Assembly: GCF_002806975.1 (NCBI RefSeq)
Contig: NZ_NIHD01000002.1
Location: 434,001 to 498,000, forward strand
DNA from: Marinobacter aromaticivorans
Lineage (GTDB): Bacteria; Pseudomonadota; Gammaproteobacteria; Pseudomonadales; Oleiphilaceae
Direction: 5' to 3'
Length of the DNA stretch: 64,000 nt
The position numbers and the translations under genes were made by a program. The first letter of the stretch is position 1, and each line of letters starts with the position of its first letter. The notes under the pieces were generated by a model. That model had not been told where the DNA came from and made no database searches. It saw nothing but the letters and a program-made list of their open reading frames with translations. Shown here piece by piece: positions 10,470 to 22,442 of the stretch.

Positions 10470-10497
10470 AAGCCGAACCTCCGGGTTCGGCTTTTTT
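10470..10497 (+). terminator. Rho-independent terminator of gabT
   Basis: A 10-bp perfect stem, AAGCCGAACC with GGTTCGGCTT, has a 4-base loop and runs into a T-tract ending at 10497. Confidence 0.93.
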
Positions 10498-10548
10498 GTG
10501 GTGTTCGTCGTATACTGCCGTAAGTTGTTTCACCAACCAGGCAGAACC

Positions 10549-11307
10549 ATGACCTCAACGAACACCACATCTGTGCCTGACCACAAACCCCGGCCATGGG
10601 TTGATTTACTGGTCAGCATCATTATTCCCTCCGTCATTCTGATGAAATTCAGCGGCGACCAACACCTTGGCAGCGTTAACGCGCTGATTCTCGGCCTGGC
10701 ATTCCCCCTGGGTTGGGGGCTGTTTGAATTGATCCGCTACCACAAGAAAAACTTTATCGCGGTACTTGGCCTGGTCAGTGTTGGCCTCACCGGGGGTATT
10801 GGTCTACTGGAACTGGATGCCGGGTGGCTGGCCGTCAAAGAAGCCGCCATTCCCGCCATTATTGGCCTGGCGGTACTGGCATCTACCCGCACCAAATACC
10901 CGCTGGTGCGCACACTGCTCTATAACCCCAACGTGCTTGATGTGAATAAAATCCAGGAGACCCTGGAGGAACGAAATCGTGTGGCCGAGTTCGAGGGGCG
11001 TCTGCTGAAAGCCAGCTACTTTTTCGCCGGCACCTTCCTGTTTTCATCCATCATGAACTACGTTCTGGCTCGCTGGATTGTGGTCAGTCCCTCCGGTACC
11101 CAGGCCTTCAATGAAGAGCTTGGCAGAATGACACTGGTGAGCTATCCAATGATAGCCATACCTTCCATGGTAATGATGATGCTCATTTTCTATTACCTGT
11201 GGCGAACCATACGCCGGTTGACCGGTTATACCCTGGAAGAGGTGATGGCGCCCCATCTGGTGGAGAAGGAGAAAGCCCGCTCATCAAACTCAAGCTCTGG
11301 GGAATAA
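10549..11307 (+). CDS. VC0807-like integral membrane protein
   Basis: The 252-residue product has several hydrophobic segments: about residues 18-33, 44-62, 70-88, 98-115, a pair near 165-180, and 205-225. It resembles the VC0807 family of gammaproteobacterial membrane proteins, which has no established function. The ATG at 10549 is preferred over the upstream frame, which would start inside the gabT terminator. It is convergent with gyrB, and the two share a bidirectional terminator. Confidence 0.7.
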   Translation: MTSTNTTSVPDHKPRPWVDLLVSIIIPSVILMKFSGDQHLGSVNALILGLAFPLGWGLFELIRYHKKNFIAVLGLVSVGLTGGIGLLELDAGWLAVKEAAIPAIIGLAVLASTRTKYPLVRTLLYNPNVLDVNKIQETLEERNRVAEFEGRLLKASYFFAGTFLFSSIMNYVLARWIVVSPSGTQAFNEELGRMTLVSYPMIAIPSMVMMMLIFYYLWRTIRRLTGYTLEEVMAPHLVEKEKARSSNSSSGE

Positions 11308-11341
11308 CCTTATATTTCAATTAGTTAAATAATAATTGCAT

Positions 11342-11381
11342 AAAAAAGCGGCCAGGGTAGCAATACTCTGGCCGCTTTTTT
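11342..11381. terminator. Bidirectional terminator between the VC0807-like gene and gyrB
   Basis: The stem AAAAAAGCGGCCAG (11342-11355) pairs with CTGGCCGCTTTTTT (11368-11381). The A-tract and T-tract on the two sides allow termination in both directions. Confidence 0.93.
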
Positions 11382-11392
11382 ATTCGTTTCTG

Positions 11393-13843
<2,451 letters not shown>

Positions 13844-13877
13844 TCAAAACCGCATCTTCGGGTTTGATAAGCCGGTT

Positions 13878-15011
13878 TTATTCTTCCTTCAATTTGCCAT
13901 GTTCCACGTGGAACATTCGGTAATCCGGGGTCGGGTTACCCTGCCACAGTGACGTCGGATCTGGACGTTCAATGGAGGTAATGAATACCTGGCAGCGTAA
14001 ATCCTGTAACTTTTGAGCCAACATGGTTCTGTGGCTCTCATCCAACTCCGCGTTTATATCATCGATCAGAAAACTGACCTGCTTTCCAGAATCATTCAGA
14101 ACTATGCTCTGGGCGATCTTCATCAGAATAACGAGGGTCTTTTGCTGACCGCGAGAAAAGGTTTCCGCTACCGGTCGCCCCTGGAACCTGATCCTGATAT
14201 CAGCACGGTTCGGACCGTAAAGCGTGTGCCCCATCCGGATTTCCTGTTCCCTGTGACGGACCAGCACATCCGCGAGTGACTGGGCAATATCCCACCCCGG
14301 GTAAAACTCAAGCTTCAGTCCCTGGGTCCAGTTCACATCAAGTTCCTGAACCAGAACATTAAACACCCTTCGAAAATGCTCGAAAGCAGCTTTGCGGGCC
14401 TCGGTTATTCGTTCACTTAGCGCTACGTACTGGGTATCCCAGACGCGCAGCAAAGAGTCCTCTATTCTACCATTTCTGAGCATTTGATTCCGCTGTGATG
14501 TGACTCTCTGGCATTGCTGCCAGTTTGCTGCGAAAGAAGGTTCCACGTGGAACACTGCCCAATCCAGAAACTGTCGACGTTTACCTGGCCCCCCTGAAAC
14601 CACGTCGAACACGCCCGGATCAATAACCGACACCGGCAGATGCATCGCAAGTGACGAAAGACTGCGCACGCTTTCTCCGTCTACCCGAAGCCTTGTTTCC
14701 TTCTGAGCAACGTCCCGGGAGATGCCAAGCCGGTGGGCAAGGGGGTAGCTTTCCGATTCTGGTCCGGGGTTACCAAATCCGTGATCCAGTCCCCCAAACA
14801 CGGTAAATCGTTGTTGCCCGTGCCGGACGACGGCTTGATGCCGATTCACCCGGAAAGACCGCCCGAGCCCCAAATACCCTATAGCCTCCAGGATACTGGT
14901 CTTGCCACTGCCGTTGGCGCCATAAATCAGATTAAACGAAGAAGAAAAGGTAACAGGTTCAGCAGAAGAAAGATTGCGAAAGTGCTCGGTCTGAAGTTTT
15001 ATCAGCGCCAT
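13878..15011 (-). CDS. recF: DNA replication and repair protein RecF
   Basis: RecF is an SMC-like ATPase that loads RecA at gaps as part of RecFOR. The 377-residue product has Walker A GANGSGKTS near residue 37, the ABC signature region SRGQQKTL near 300, and Walker B FLIDDINAELD near 325. I start at ATG 15011 (MALIKLQTEHFRNL), which matches the conserved RecF N-terminus; an upstream ATG at 15056 would add 15 unconserved residues. Two ParB-binding palindromes lie within the gene. It follows the ABC1 kinase gene instead of dnaN directly. Confidence 0.94.
   Translation of the reverse strand: MALIKLQTEHFRNLSSAEPVTFSSSFNLIYGANGSGKTSILEAIGYLGLGRSFRVNRHQAVVRHGQQRFTVFGGLDHGFGNPGPESESYPLAHRLGISRDVAQKETRLRVDGESVRSLSSLAMHLPVSVIDPGVFDVVSGGPGKRRQFLDWAVFHVEPSFAANWQQCQRVTSQRNQMLRNGRIEDSLLRVWDTQYVALSERITEARKAAFEHFRRVFNVLVQELDVNWTQGLKLEFYPGWDIAQSLADVLVRHREQEIRMGHTLYGPNRADIRIRFQGRPVAETFSRGQQKTLVILMKIAQSIVLNDSGKQVSFLIDDINAELDESHRTMLAQKLQDLRCQVFITSIERPDPTSLWQGNPTPDYRMFHVEHGKLKEE
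13900..13915. promoter_or_regulatory. parS: parS site 1 (ParB binding)
   Basis: TGTTCCACGTGGAACA is a perfect 16-bp palindrome identical to the core pseudomonad-type parS. It lies in the 3' end of recF, about 5 kb from the presumed origin, and parA/parB are encoded in this window. Confidence 0.92.
14539..14554. promoter_or_regulatory. parS: parS site 2 (ParB binding)
   Basis: GGTTCCACGTGGAACA keeps the full 14-bp palindromic core and differs from site 1 only at the first base. It is 639 bp from site 1, also inside recF. Confidence 0.88.
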
Positions 15012-15138
15012 AAAGGGGACAGCTCGTCGCGACAGCGGAGGATTCTGGGGAACCATAAAAAAAACAGCACTCCACCGATTTCGTGAAATGCTGCCTTAGT
15101 GTACAAAACCGCGTAAGTGAAGGCGAACGAATACTCCT

Positions 15139-16410
15139 TCAATGCAGCATGTTCAGCCGCTCATCCATGAACACATCCATTTCCGGTGCAAGAATGTGAA
15201 CATAGCGGTCAAAATACAGGAACTGTTTGAGCAGCAATGCAAACTCTCTCGGGAAATGCAGCCCGTGGCTTTCGCCCACCTTCACCATGTCCATAAGGAT
15301 ATTGTTCACATCGTCCTCGGCCTGATCGGCGTGATAGGGAACGTCATCCGGTACCATTTTGTCCATTTGCTGATAGAGCCGGCGCAGGTCCGCAGCCAGG
15401 TCGCTGGCTTTAACAGTGTGGCGGGTTATTCCGATACGAATCATTGCCTCCGCCATGCCATCAAAGTTGCCGACCATCACCGCCGAGATGAAATCGCTGA
15501 CCGCCTGCCAGGTGTCCGGGCGAATGCGCCCGACAATCCCGAAATCAATGAAGCCTACGCGCCCATCTTCCAGGACCATAAGATTGCCTGCATGTACGTC
15601 CGCATGGAAAAATTCACACTGGGTAAGGCTGGCGAACCAGGTGTTCATGGCCGTGATCAACGTGCGCTCCGGATCCTTTGCATAACCCCGGATGCTTTCC
15701 AGATCGGTAAGAGGCACACCGTGGAATCGTTCCATGGTGAGTATCCGGCGTGTGCTGCAATGTTCGAAGACTTTGGGCGCCGTGGCATCCTCGTTGTGGG
15801 TATCGTGCAGGAACTTCCGGAAAACCTTCAGGTTGTTTGCCTCCTTGATGAAGTCACATTCCTCCATCATGGTGCGCTGGATTTCCTCCACAATGCCTGA
15901 TAAGGACGTCCAGGACAGTTTCGGGGCAAGAGTTTCAAGAATACGGGCCGATAGATAGAGGAAGTTAAGATCCGTCAGCAGAATATTTTCCACGCCCGGT
16001 TTCTGTACCTTGATGACCACCTCTTCTCCGGTCACCAGGCGGGCGGCGTGTACCTGTGCAATGGAAGCGGAGGCCAGGGCCACCGGATCTATCTCGGAAA
16101 ACACCTGATCGATAGGCCGATCCAGCTCTTCACCGATGATGCCCTTGATAACACTGAACGGCAGGCTGGGCGTTCGGTCCAGACAGTACTGGAATTCCTC
16201 CACATATTCTTTCGGAAAGAAGGTCGGGGAGCTGGCTATGAACTGCCCCAGCTTGATGTAGGTGGCGCCCAGTGATTCAAAGGTCTGGCGAAGCAGACGT
16301 GGGGCAGGGGGACGATCCCCCGCAACCCATTTGACACCGGTGCGACCCAGTACAGACAGCGTTTGCCCAATTCTGAAAGCGCCCTTGATTCCGTTCGTTA
16401 TGGTGCCCAT
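15139..16410 (-). CDS. ABC1/AarF/UbiB-family kinase-like protein
   Basis: The 423-residue product belongs to the ABC1 atypical kinase family (UbiB/AarF/COQ8), linked to ubiquinone synthesis and lipid homeostasis. Visible motifs are the KxGQ-type KLGQFIA near residue 57, the alanine-rich loop ALASASIAQVHAA near 111, the catalytic-loop FHADVHAGN near 270, and DFG near 290. It is shorter than UbiB (about 546) and lacks an obvious C-terminal membrane pair, so it is probably a paralogue of UbiB. It starts 12 bases after the dnaN stop and so is probably cotranscribed with the replication genes, an unusual position. Confidence 0.85.
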   Translation of the reverse strand: MGTITNGIKGAFRIGQTLSVLGRTGVKWVAGDRPPAPRLLRQTFESLGATYIKLGQFIASSPTFFPKEYVEEFQYCLDRTPSLPFSVIKGIIGEELDRPIDQVFSEIDPVALASASIAQVHAARLVTGEEVVIKVQKPGVENILLTDLNFLYLSARILETLAPKLSWTSLSGIVEEIQRTMMEECDFIKEANNLKVFRKFLHDTHNEDATAPKVFEHCSTRRILTMERFHGVPLTDLESIRGYAKDPERTLITAMNTWFASLTQCEFFHADVHAGNLMVLEDGRVGFIDFGIVGRIRPDTWQAVSDFISAVMVGNFDGMAEAMIRIGITRHTVKASDLAADLRRLYQQMDKMVPDDVPYHADQAEDDVNNILMDMVKVGESHGLHFPREFALLLKQFLYFDRYVHILAPEMDVFMDERLNMLH

Positions 16411-16422
16411 CTTAGTGTTCTC

Positions 16423-17526
16423 CTATAGCCTCATCGGCATAACAACGTAGAGGCAACGATTATCATTCTGCGATTCGATCAGTGCACTGCTGTTGGGGTT
16501 GGAAAGTGTAATTTTTACCTGGTCCTCATCCAGAGCGTTCATCACGTCCACCAGATAGCCTACATTGAAACCAATCTGCAGGGATTCGCCCTGATAGTCC
16601 ACCGGCAGCGCGTCTTCGGCCTGTTCCTGGTCCGGGTTGTTGGCGAACACCTGCAGTTCGTTTGTTGCCAGATTAAGACGAACACCACGAATGTTCTCGT
16701 GGGAAAGAATGGCTGCACGCTGCAGGGTGTTTTTCAGAGTGGCGCGATCAGCCAGGACTACCTTGTCACCACCGCGAGGAATAACCCGGTTGTAATCCGG
16801 GAACTTGCCTTCGATCAGTTTCGAGGTAAATGTGTAAGACCCCACGGTAGCGCGCAGATGGTTGTCTCCAATCACCAGCCGCACCGGTGTTTCCACTTCA
16901 TCCAGTAACCGGGAAAGTTCCAGAACGCCTTTTCGGGGAACAATCACCTGGCGTGCTTCCTGGCAACCCGTATCCTGTTCGAGATGGGCCATGGCAAGCC
17001 TGTGGCCATCGGTGGCTACGGTACGCACATGATCCTTATCCACTTCCAGCAGCAAGCCATTGAGATAATAACGAACATCCTGTTGCGCCATGGCAAACGC
17101 CGTCGCGTCAAACATGCGCCTCAGTTCTTTTTGCGGCAATTCAAGCCTGAAGCTTTCCGGCTCATCCTCCACATTGGGAAAGTGCTCCGCCGGCAAGGTT
17201 GAGAGCGTGAAGTGGCTGGCACCGGAACGCACGTGCAGGCGGTCGCCCTCCAGCACCAGATCAATGGGTGCTTCATCTCCCAGGGCACGGCATATATCTG
17301 AAAGCTTGCGGGCGGGCACGGTAATCTGGCCTGGCTGGTCAACGTGGACCGGTGTTACCCGCCCCACCAGCTCCACTTCCATATTGGTACCGGTCAGCAT
17401 CAATACATTGTCTTCGGCTACCAGCAGCACGTTGGACAGTACCGGCATGGTCTGCTTCTTCTCGACAACACCGGCAATGTTTTGCAAGGGTGTGAGCAGG
17501 GATTCACGGCTGATCGTCAGTTTCAT
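16423..17526 (-). CDS. dnaN: DNA polymerase III beta sliding clamp
   Basis: DnaN is the ring-shaped processivity clamp of DNA polymerase III. The 367-residue product (E. coli 366) has the typical N-terminus MKLTISRE and the C-terminal VVMPMRL, which forms part of the hydrophobic client-binding pocket. It is downstream of dnaA in the same orientation, with about 93 bases between the two. Confidence 0.97.
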   Translation of the reverse strand: MKLTISRESLLTPLQNIAGVVEKKQTMPVLSNVLLVAEDNVLMLTGTNMEVELVGRVTPVHVDQPGQITVPARKLSDICRALGDEAPIDLVLEGDRLHVRSGASHFTLSTLPAEHFPNVEDEPESFRLELPQKELRRMFDATAFAMAQQDVRYYLNGLLLEVDKDHVRTVATDGHRLAMAHLEQDTGCQEARQVIVPRKGVLELSRLLDEVETPVRLVIGDNHLRATVGSYTFTSKLIEGKFPDYNRVIPRGGDKVVLADRATLKNTLQRAAILSHENIRGVRLNLATNELQVFANNPDQEQAEDALPVDYQGESLQIGFNVGYLVDVMNALDEDQVKITLSNPNSSALIESQNDNRCLYVVMPMRL

Positions 17527-17619
17527 GTCACTCAGCTTTCTGTTGTTGGAAGGTTGAATGTTGTTTGCGTTTCCATATTCCTACCCGGTACCGCCTTTTT
17601 GTGCTACAGACTCGACGCC

Positions 17620-19086
17620 TCAGGTAGTCAGTAATCTCATAAAATTCTGATAATCCTCGCGGATGCCCGGGTCGGTTTCCTGAAGCTCCACGATCTTCTT
17701 GCACGCATGCAGCACCGTTGTGTGGTCGCGGCCACCAAAGGCGTCACCGATTTCCGGCAGGCTGTGATTAGTCAGCTCTTTGGAAAGCGCCATGGCTACT
17801 TGCCGGGGCCGGGTCACCACACGGGTACGGCGCTTCGAAAGCAGGTCCGCCACCTTGATCTTGTAGTACTCCGCCACGGTGCGCTGAATGTTATCAATGC
17901 TCACCTGCTTTTCGTGCAGTGCCAGCAAATCCTTGAGGCTTTCCCGGATAAACGGCGGCGTGATTTCAGACCCGGTGAAGTGAGCATTCGCTATCACCAA
18001 ACGCAGCGCGCCCTCTAGTTCTCTCACGTTCGACCGTATTTTCTGGGCAATAAAAAAAGCCGCTTCACTGCTAAGTTTCACATTCGCCTGATCGGCTTTT
18101 TTCATCAGGATTGCTACCCGGGTTTCCAGTTCCGGTGGCTCTACCATCACCGTAAGGCCCCAGCCAAAACGGGATTTCAAGCGCTCTTCCATATCCACAA
18201 TTTCTTTCGGAAAACGGTCACAGGTTACAATTACCTGCTGCCCGCCTTCCAGCAACGCATTGAAGGTGTGGAAAAACTCTTCCTGGGAACGCTCCTTGCG
18301 GGCGAAAAACTGGATATCATCGATCAGCAAGGCGTCAACCGACCGGTAATACCGCTTGAACTCATTGATCGCGTTTAGCTGCAACGCCTTTACCATGTCC
18401 GCCACAAAGCGCTCTGAACGCAGGTACGCCACCTTGGCATTAGGATTACGCCTTACGATCTCGTTACCTATGGCATGCATCAGGTGGGTTTTACCCAGGC
18501 CCACGCCGCCATAGAGGAACAGCGGGTTGTAAGCGCCACCGGGGTTCTCTGCAACCTGCATGGAAGCCGCCCGTGCCAGCTGGTTCGATTTGCCCTCAAC
18601 AAAAGTATCGAAGGTAAAGCCTTCATTGAGAAAGCTCTGGTGTTTGATATCGCCTTCCACCTGCACTGGGCGGCGTGTAGAGGCCGAACCACTGCTACTG
18701 CTTTGAGCAGGCCGGCGATTACTCACTGTGGCCGCCACACCCTTTTCTTCTTCTGTGACCCGGCTGCCTGCTTCGTCCTGAACCCTCAGGCCAGGCTCCT
18801 GCTGCGCCAATTCCGAGCGTATAACCGGCTCGGTCTCCCGTGGTGCAGAGCCTACTTTCATACCGACTCTGGGTGCCTGCCCACCGTTCAGATCCTTGAG
18901 AACCTCTTCGATACGCCGCAGATATTTCTCGTTAACCCAATCCATCACGAACCGGTTGGGAGCAAACAGCATCAACTGCCCTTCGCGATGGTCGGACTGC
19001 AGGGGCCTGAGCCAGGTATTGAACTGTTGTGCGGGAAACTCATCCCGGAGTACTTCAAGACATTGATGCCACATACTGTTCGGCAC
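17620..19086 (-). CDS. dnaA: Chromosomal replication initiator DnaA
   Basis: DnaA is the AAA+ protein that binds DnaA boxes and melts oriC. The 488-residue product has domain I at the N-terminus, a variable linker rich in Ser/Arg/Glu (about residues 85-155), Walker [10 protein letters not shown] near 190, Walker B LLIDDIQF near 250, and the domain IV DNA-binding signature [11 protein letters not shown] near 455. The start is GTG at 19084-19086 with a GGGAG Shine-Dalgarno about 9 bases upstream. That gives an N-terminus aligning with pseudomonad DnaA; the frame from 19110 is less well supported. Confidence 0.97.
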   Translation of the reverse strand: MPNSMWHQCLEVLRDEFPAQQFNTWLRPLQSDHREGQLMLFAPNRFVMDWVNEKYLRRIEEVLKDLNGGQAPRVGMKVGSAPRETEPVIRSELAQQEPGLRVQDEAGSRVTEEEKGVAATVSNRRPAQSSSSGSASTRRPVQVEGDIKHQSFLNEGFTFDTFVEGKSNQLARAASMQVAENPGGAYNPLFLYGGVGLGKTHLMHAIGNEIVRRNPNAKVAYLRSERFVADMVKALQLNAINEFKRYYRSVDALLIDDIQFFARKERSQEEFFHTFNALLEGGQQVIVTCDRFPKEIVDMEERLKSRFGWGLTVMVEPPELETRVAILMKKADQANVKLSSEAAFFIAQKIRSNVRELEGALRLVIANAHFTGSEITPPFIRESLKDLLALHEKQVSIDNIQRTVAEYYKIKVADLLSKRRTRVVTRPRQVAMALSKELTNHSLPEIGDAFGGRDHTTVLHACKKIVELQETDPGIREDYQNFMRLLTT

Positions 19087-19199
19087 GACAGCCTGCTCCC
19101 GATAACACAAGATTTTCTCAAACCGGGCAAGGACCGCCCGATTCCGAAAGTTGACCCCGGATTCTAACCCGCCGGCCCCTTCAGTGAAAGCGCAAACAC

Positions 19200-19555
19200 C
19201 TCGTCATAAACAGCCTGTGGAAATTTATATTATTTAAAATCAATGCATTGCTGACTTATCTACAGGCTTGTGTACAGAAAGATTTTACATTTAAGTTACC
19301 CACACGCCTGTGTGCACAACCAGCCCTCAGGTCTGTGTGCAACCCCGGTGTCTTCCAGTGGATAACTGCATGAATTCCTAAAACCCGAAGTTGTCCACAA
19401 TCGGTAAGAGGTTAATCCACAAGGCTCAGGGTTACTTGCCCAACGCCTTGTCAATGCTTCAACTATTTGAATTATTGTAGGTAATCTGGCTTTTCCACAG
19501 AAAACGGCCTGCGTAATAACAGTAATAATAGAATCTTTAAAAGAATTCTAAAAAG
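19200..19555. other. oriC: Probable oriC (dnaA-rpmH intergenic region)
   Basis: This gene-free stretch between divergent dnaA and rpmH carries many DnaA-box-like 9-mers. One-mismatch matches to TTATNCACA are at 19256-19264, 19296-19304, 19311-19319 (reverse), 19357-19365 (reverse), 19391-19399, 19413-19421 and 19491-19499. Weaker ones are at 19216-19224 and 19334-19342. AT-rich segments that could unwind lie at 19221-19250 and 19513-19555. No perfect TTATCCACA is present. Location and box density match the pseudomonad type of origin. Confidence 0.82.
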
Positions 19556-19660
19556 ACCAGTTACTACTGTTACTCCACTTGTCACCGGGCCCATTTGCGT
19601 TTTCCAGAGAAGCTTCCCGAAACCCTGTCCGGTGTCGGCACAAGCCCATAGCGATAAACG

Positions 19661-19689
19661 TTGAACCTGCGGCGGAATTTGCATAGAAT
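19661..19689 (+). promoter_or_regulatory. Sigma-70 promoter for rpmH-rnpA
   Basis: The -35 TTGAAC (19661-19666) and -10 TAGAAT (19684-19689) are separated by exactly 17 bases and end 74 bases before the rpmH start. Confidence 0.75.
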
Positions 19690-19763
19690 GCCGCTCCTGT
19701 TTTGGCTATTAATTTTTCAGCCAACTGCCGAATGTCCAATACACGAATTGTGAGATCGTCACC

Positions 19764-19898
19764 ATGAAAAGAACGTTTCAACCAAGCGTACTGAAGCGTA
19801 AGCGCGTACACGGTTTCCGTGCCCGTATGGCAACTGCCAATGGTCGCAAGGTTATTTCCCGTCGTCGTGCCAAAGGCCGTGCACGTCTGTCTGCGTAA
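19764..19898 (+). CDS. rpmH: 50S ribosomal protein L34
   Basis: This 44-residue, highly basic protein begins [14 protein letters not shown] and ends KGRARLSA, as L34 does. It is a structural protein of the large ribosomal subunit. It directly precedes rnpA, as in nearly all bacteria, and is usually cotranscribed with it. Confidence 0.98.
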   Translation: MKRTFQPSVLKRKRVHGFRARMATANGRKVISRRRAKGRARLSA

Positions 19899-19913
19899 TC
19901 TATCGTTCGCCTT

Positions 19914-20321
19914 ATGAAGGCTTTGAGTTTTCCTAAATCGCATCGCTTACTGCGCCCTGCTGATTACGGCAAAGTCTTCAATGACGTACAGCTAAAGGTT
20001 CCGCACAAGAATTTTCTGATCCTGGCTACGCCAAATAATCTCGGGCATGCCAGGGTCGGTCTTGTATTTGCGAAAAAAAACCTGAAACTGTCCGTGCAGC
20101 GAAACCGGATCAAACGTCAGGTGCGGGAAAGTTTCCGCCATCAACCCGACCTTCCCGGGATGGACATCATCGTTCTGGGTCGACAAGGGCTGGCAGATCT
20201 CGATAACCGCACCATCCGCACGTCTCTGAACGGGCTCTGGCAACGGCTAGCGAAAAAGTATCATCAGCTACCGTCATCTCAACCAGCGGAATCATCTTCG
20301 GCCGGTAGGGGAACAGGTTAA
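19914..20321 (+). CDS. rnpA: Ribonuclease P protein component
   Basis: RnpA is the protein cofactor of RNase P, which matures tRNA 5' ends. The 135-residue basic protein has the RNR motif in [12 protein letters not shown] (about residues 59-70) and an N-terminal FPKSHRLLR. It lies 15 bases after rpmH and its stop overlaps the start of yidD. Confidence 0.96.
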   Translation: MKALSFPKSHRLLRPADYGKVFNDVQLKVPHKNFLILATPNNLGHARVGLVFAKKNLKLSVQRNRIKRQVRESFRHQPDLPGMDIIVLGRQGLADLDNRTIRTSLNGLWQRLAKKYHQLPSSQPAESSSAGRGTG

Positions 20322-20614
20322 TGCGCAGGTTGCTTCTTCTTCCTATCCGCTTCTACCAATACGCGATCAGTCCGCTGATGGCCAGTCATTGCCGGCATTA
20401 TCCAACCTGCTCACAATACGCTGTAGAAGCCATATCCCATCACGGATCACTGAAAGGCACCTATCTTTCAGTAAAACGGCTGCTGAGATGTCACCCATGG
20501 GCGGAAGGCGGTTACGATCCCGTACCAGGCACAGTACAAACTCAACCCGAACAGACAACGTCCTGTTGCTCTCAGGCTGATACCTCCCCAACAACACCTC
20601 AGACCAAACTGTAA
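20321..20614 (+). CDS. yidD: Membrane insertion efficiency factor YidD
   Basis: This 97-residue protein of the YidD/DUF37 family has the conserved core [11 protein letters not shown] (residues 28-38) and [16 protein letters not shown] (about 54-69). It is thought to assist YidC-dependent membrane insertion. It overlaps the rnpA stop by one base and sits 4 bases before yidC. Confidence 0.95.
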   Translation: MRRLLLLPIRFYQYAISPLMASHCRHYPTCSQYAVEAISHHGSLKGTYLSVKRLLRCHPWAEGGYDPVPGTVQTQPEQTTSCCSQADTSPTTPQTKL

Positions 20615-20618
20615 CTCT

Positions 20619-22349
20619 ATGGATATTCAACGCATCGTATTGTTCGCCGGCCTGGCTATTGTCAGTTATCTGATGGTGCTTGCCTGGAATGAAGATTATC
20701 ACCAGCCAGCACCCGCGGCGCAGGTGGCTGAATCCGGAGGCGGCCTTCAGGCAAATAACGGATCTGGTGGTTCCGATGCCATGGTACTTCCTGGCGAGAC
20801 ATCCCGGGGAACGGCTGCCGGAACACCTTCAGATGAGGAGTTCACTACACCGGAAAGCGGTCAGTCAGTATCCGGTCCTGTCAGTTCTGACGTTACCGTA
20901 AACGATCAGTACATCAGTGTTCGAACCGATGTACTCGACCTGGTTATTGACCGGGTAAGCGGGAATCTGGTCAGAAGCTCACTGCTCGCCTACGACAAAT
21001 CCCTCAACGGTGACGAACCGCTCAAGCTGCTGAACAACACAGAAAACCGGTTTTATGTGCTTGAAAGCGGATTGATTGGCCAAAACGGACCAGACAGCGC
21101 GAAAAACGGTCAGCCGCCCGTGTACGAAACGGATGCTGCCAGCTACCAACTGGCGGAGGGTGAGAATGAGCTGACCGTTGATCTGGTTCACACCATGGAA
21201 AACGGTGTGAAAATCACCAAACGTTACGAGTTTGCGCGGGACAGCTATGAAATCAGCGTGCGTTATCTGGTTGAAAACCGTTCAAACGAGAATTGGCAGG
21301 CCAACTTTACCGGTAAAATCGTACGCGATCAGTCACCTGACCCCACGGCCCAGAACAGCATGGGCATCAAGGCGTTTCTTGGCCTGGTAATCAGCTCCCC
21401 GGAAGATCCCTATGAGAAATACGATTTCGGTGATCTTGAAGACAATCGTATCAACACGACCGTAACCAACGGCTGGATGGCGTTTCTGCAGCACTACTTT
21501 CTTGCAGCCTGGGTACCCGAGCGTGATCAGCCGGCACAATTCCAGACTACCCGCCGCGGCCCGTTGCATGTCATGGGTTTTGTATATCCGGCAACAACCG
21601 TTGCACCCGGAGAGACGGCTGAAATTGGCGCCCGCGCCTACGTTGGCCCGAAAATCATTGACCGGCTGGAAGCCGTAGCGCCAAACCTTGACCGTACGGT
21701 GGACTTCGGCTGGCTGTTCTTCATCTCACTGCCGCTGTTTATCATTCTTGAGTGGTTCCACGGCCTTGTCGGTAACTGGGGCGTGGCCATTATCCTGCTG
21801 ACTGTGTTGGTGAAAGCCGTGTTTTTCAAGCTTTCAGCCACCAGTTACCGGTCCATGGGGCGCATGCGGGCCGTGGCGCCGCAACTGACCCGCCTGAAAG
21901 AGCTGTACGGCGATGACCGCCAGCGCATGTCCCAGGAAATGATGGCGTTGTACAAGAAAGAGAAGATCAATCCTCTGGGCGGATGTTTGCCCATTCTGGT
22001 TCAGATGCCGGTATTCATCTCTCTGTACTGGGTACTGTTTGAGAGTGTGCAATTGCGCCACGCACCCTTCATTCTGTGGATCCAGGATCTTTCCGTCATG
22101 GATCCTTACTTCATACTGCCGATCCTGATGGGCGCCAGCATGATGTTGCAGATGAGCCTGAACCCGACGCCGCCGGATCCGATGCAGGCGAAGATCATGA
22201 AGCTGATGCCGGTGGTCTTCACCATCTTCTTCCTCTGGTTCCCGGCGGGTCTGGTACTCTACTGGTTGGTGAACAACATTCTGTCGATCAGTCAACAGTG
22301 GTACATTACCCGCAAAATCGAAGCAGAAATGGCCACCAAAAAGCACTGA
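20619..22349 (+). CDS. yidC: Membrane protein insertase YidC
   Basis: YidC inserts and folds inner-membrane proteins alone or with SecYEG. The 576-residue product has an N-terminal membrane anchor (about residues 5-22), a large periplasmic domain (about 60-350) and the conserved five-helix C-terminal region. The hydrophilic-groove arginine lies in the segment around ATSYRSMGRM. A Ser/Gly-rich linker follows the first helix. It is longer than E. coli YidC (548) but typical of marine gammaproteobacteria. Confidence 0.97.
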   Translation: MDIQRIVLFAGLAIVSYLMVLAWNEDYHQPAPAAQVAESGGGLQANNGSGGSDAMVLPGETSRGTAAGTPSDEEFTTPESGQSVSGPVSSDVTVNDQYISVRTDVLDLVIDRVSGNLVRSSLLAYDKSLNGDEPLKLLNNTENRFYVLESGLIGQNGPDSAKNGQPPVYETDAASYQLAEGENELTVDLVHTMENGVKITKRYEFARDSYEISVRYLVENRSNENWQANFTGKIVRDQSPDPTAQNSMGIKAFLGLVISSPEDPYEKYDFGDLEDNRINTTVTNGWMAFLQHYFLAAWVPERDQPAQFQTTRRGPLHVMGFVYPATTVAPGETAEIGARAYVGPKIIDRLEAVAPNLDRTVDFGWLFFISLPLFIILEWFHGLVGNWGVAIILLTVLVKAVFFKLSATSYRSMGRMRAVAPQLTRLKELYGDDRQRMSQEMMALYKKEKINPLGGCLPILVQMPVFISLYWVLFESVQLRHAPFILWIQDLSVMDPYFILPILMGASMMLQMSLNPTPPDPMQAKIMKLMPVVFTIFFLWFPAGLVLYWLVNNILSISQQWYITRKIEAEMATKKH

Positions 22350-22372
22350 CCTTGTGGCCGTTTGATTGTTCA

Positions 22373-22399
22373 GTAAAGGCTCCGTAAAGGGGCCTTTAC
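22373..22399 (+). terminator. Hairpin between yidC and mnmE
   Basis: GTAAAGGCTCC (22373-22383) pairs with GGGGCCTTTAC (22389-22399), an 11-bp stem with one G-T wobble and a 5-base loop. It lacks a clear T-tract, so it may be an attenuator or RNA-stability element instead of a strong terminator. Confidence 0.5.
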
Positions 22400-22442
22400 C
22401 ATTTCAGGAACACACAAAACTGCTGTGTAAGAGGCATGATTG

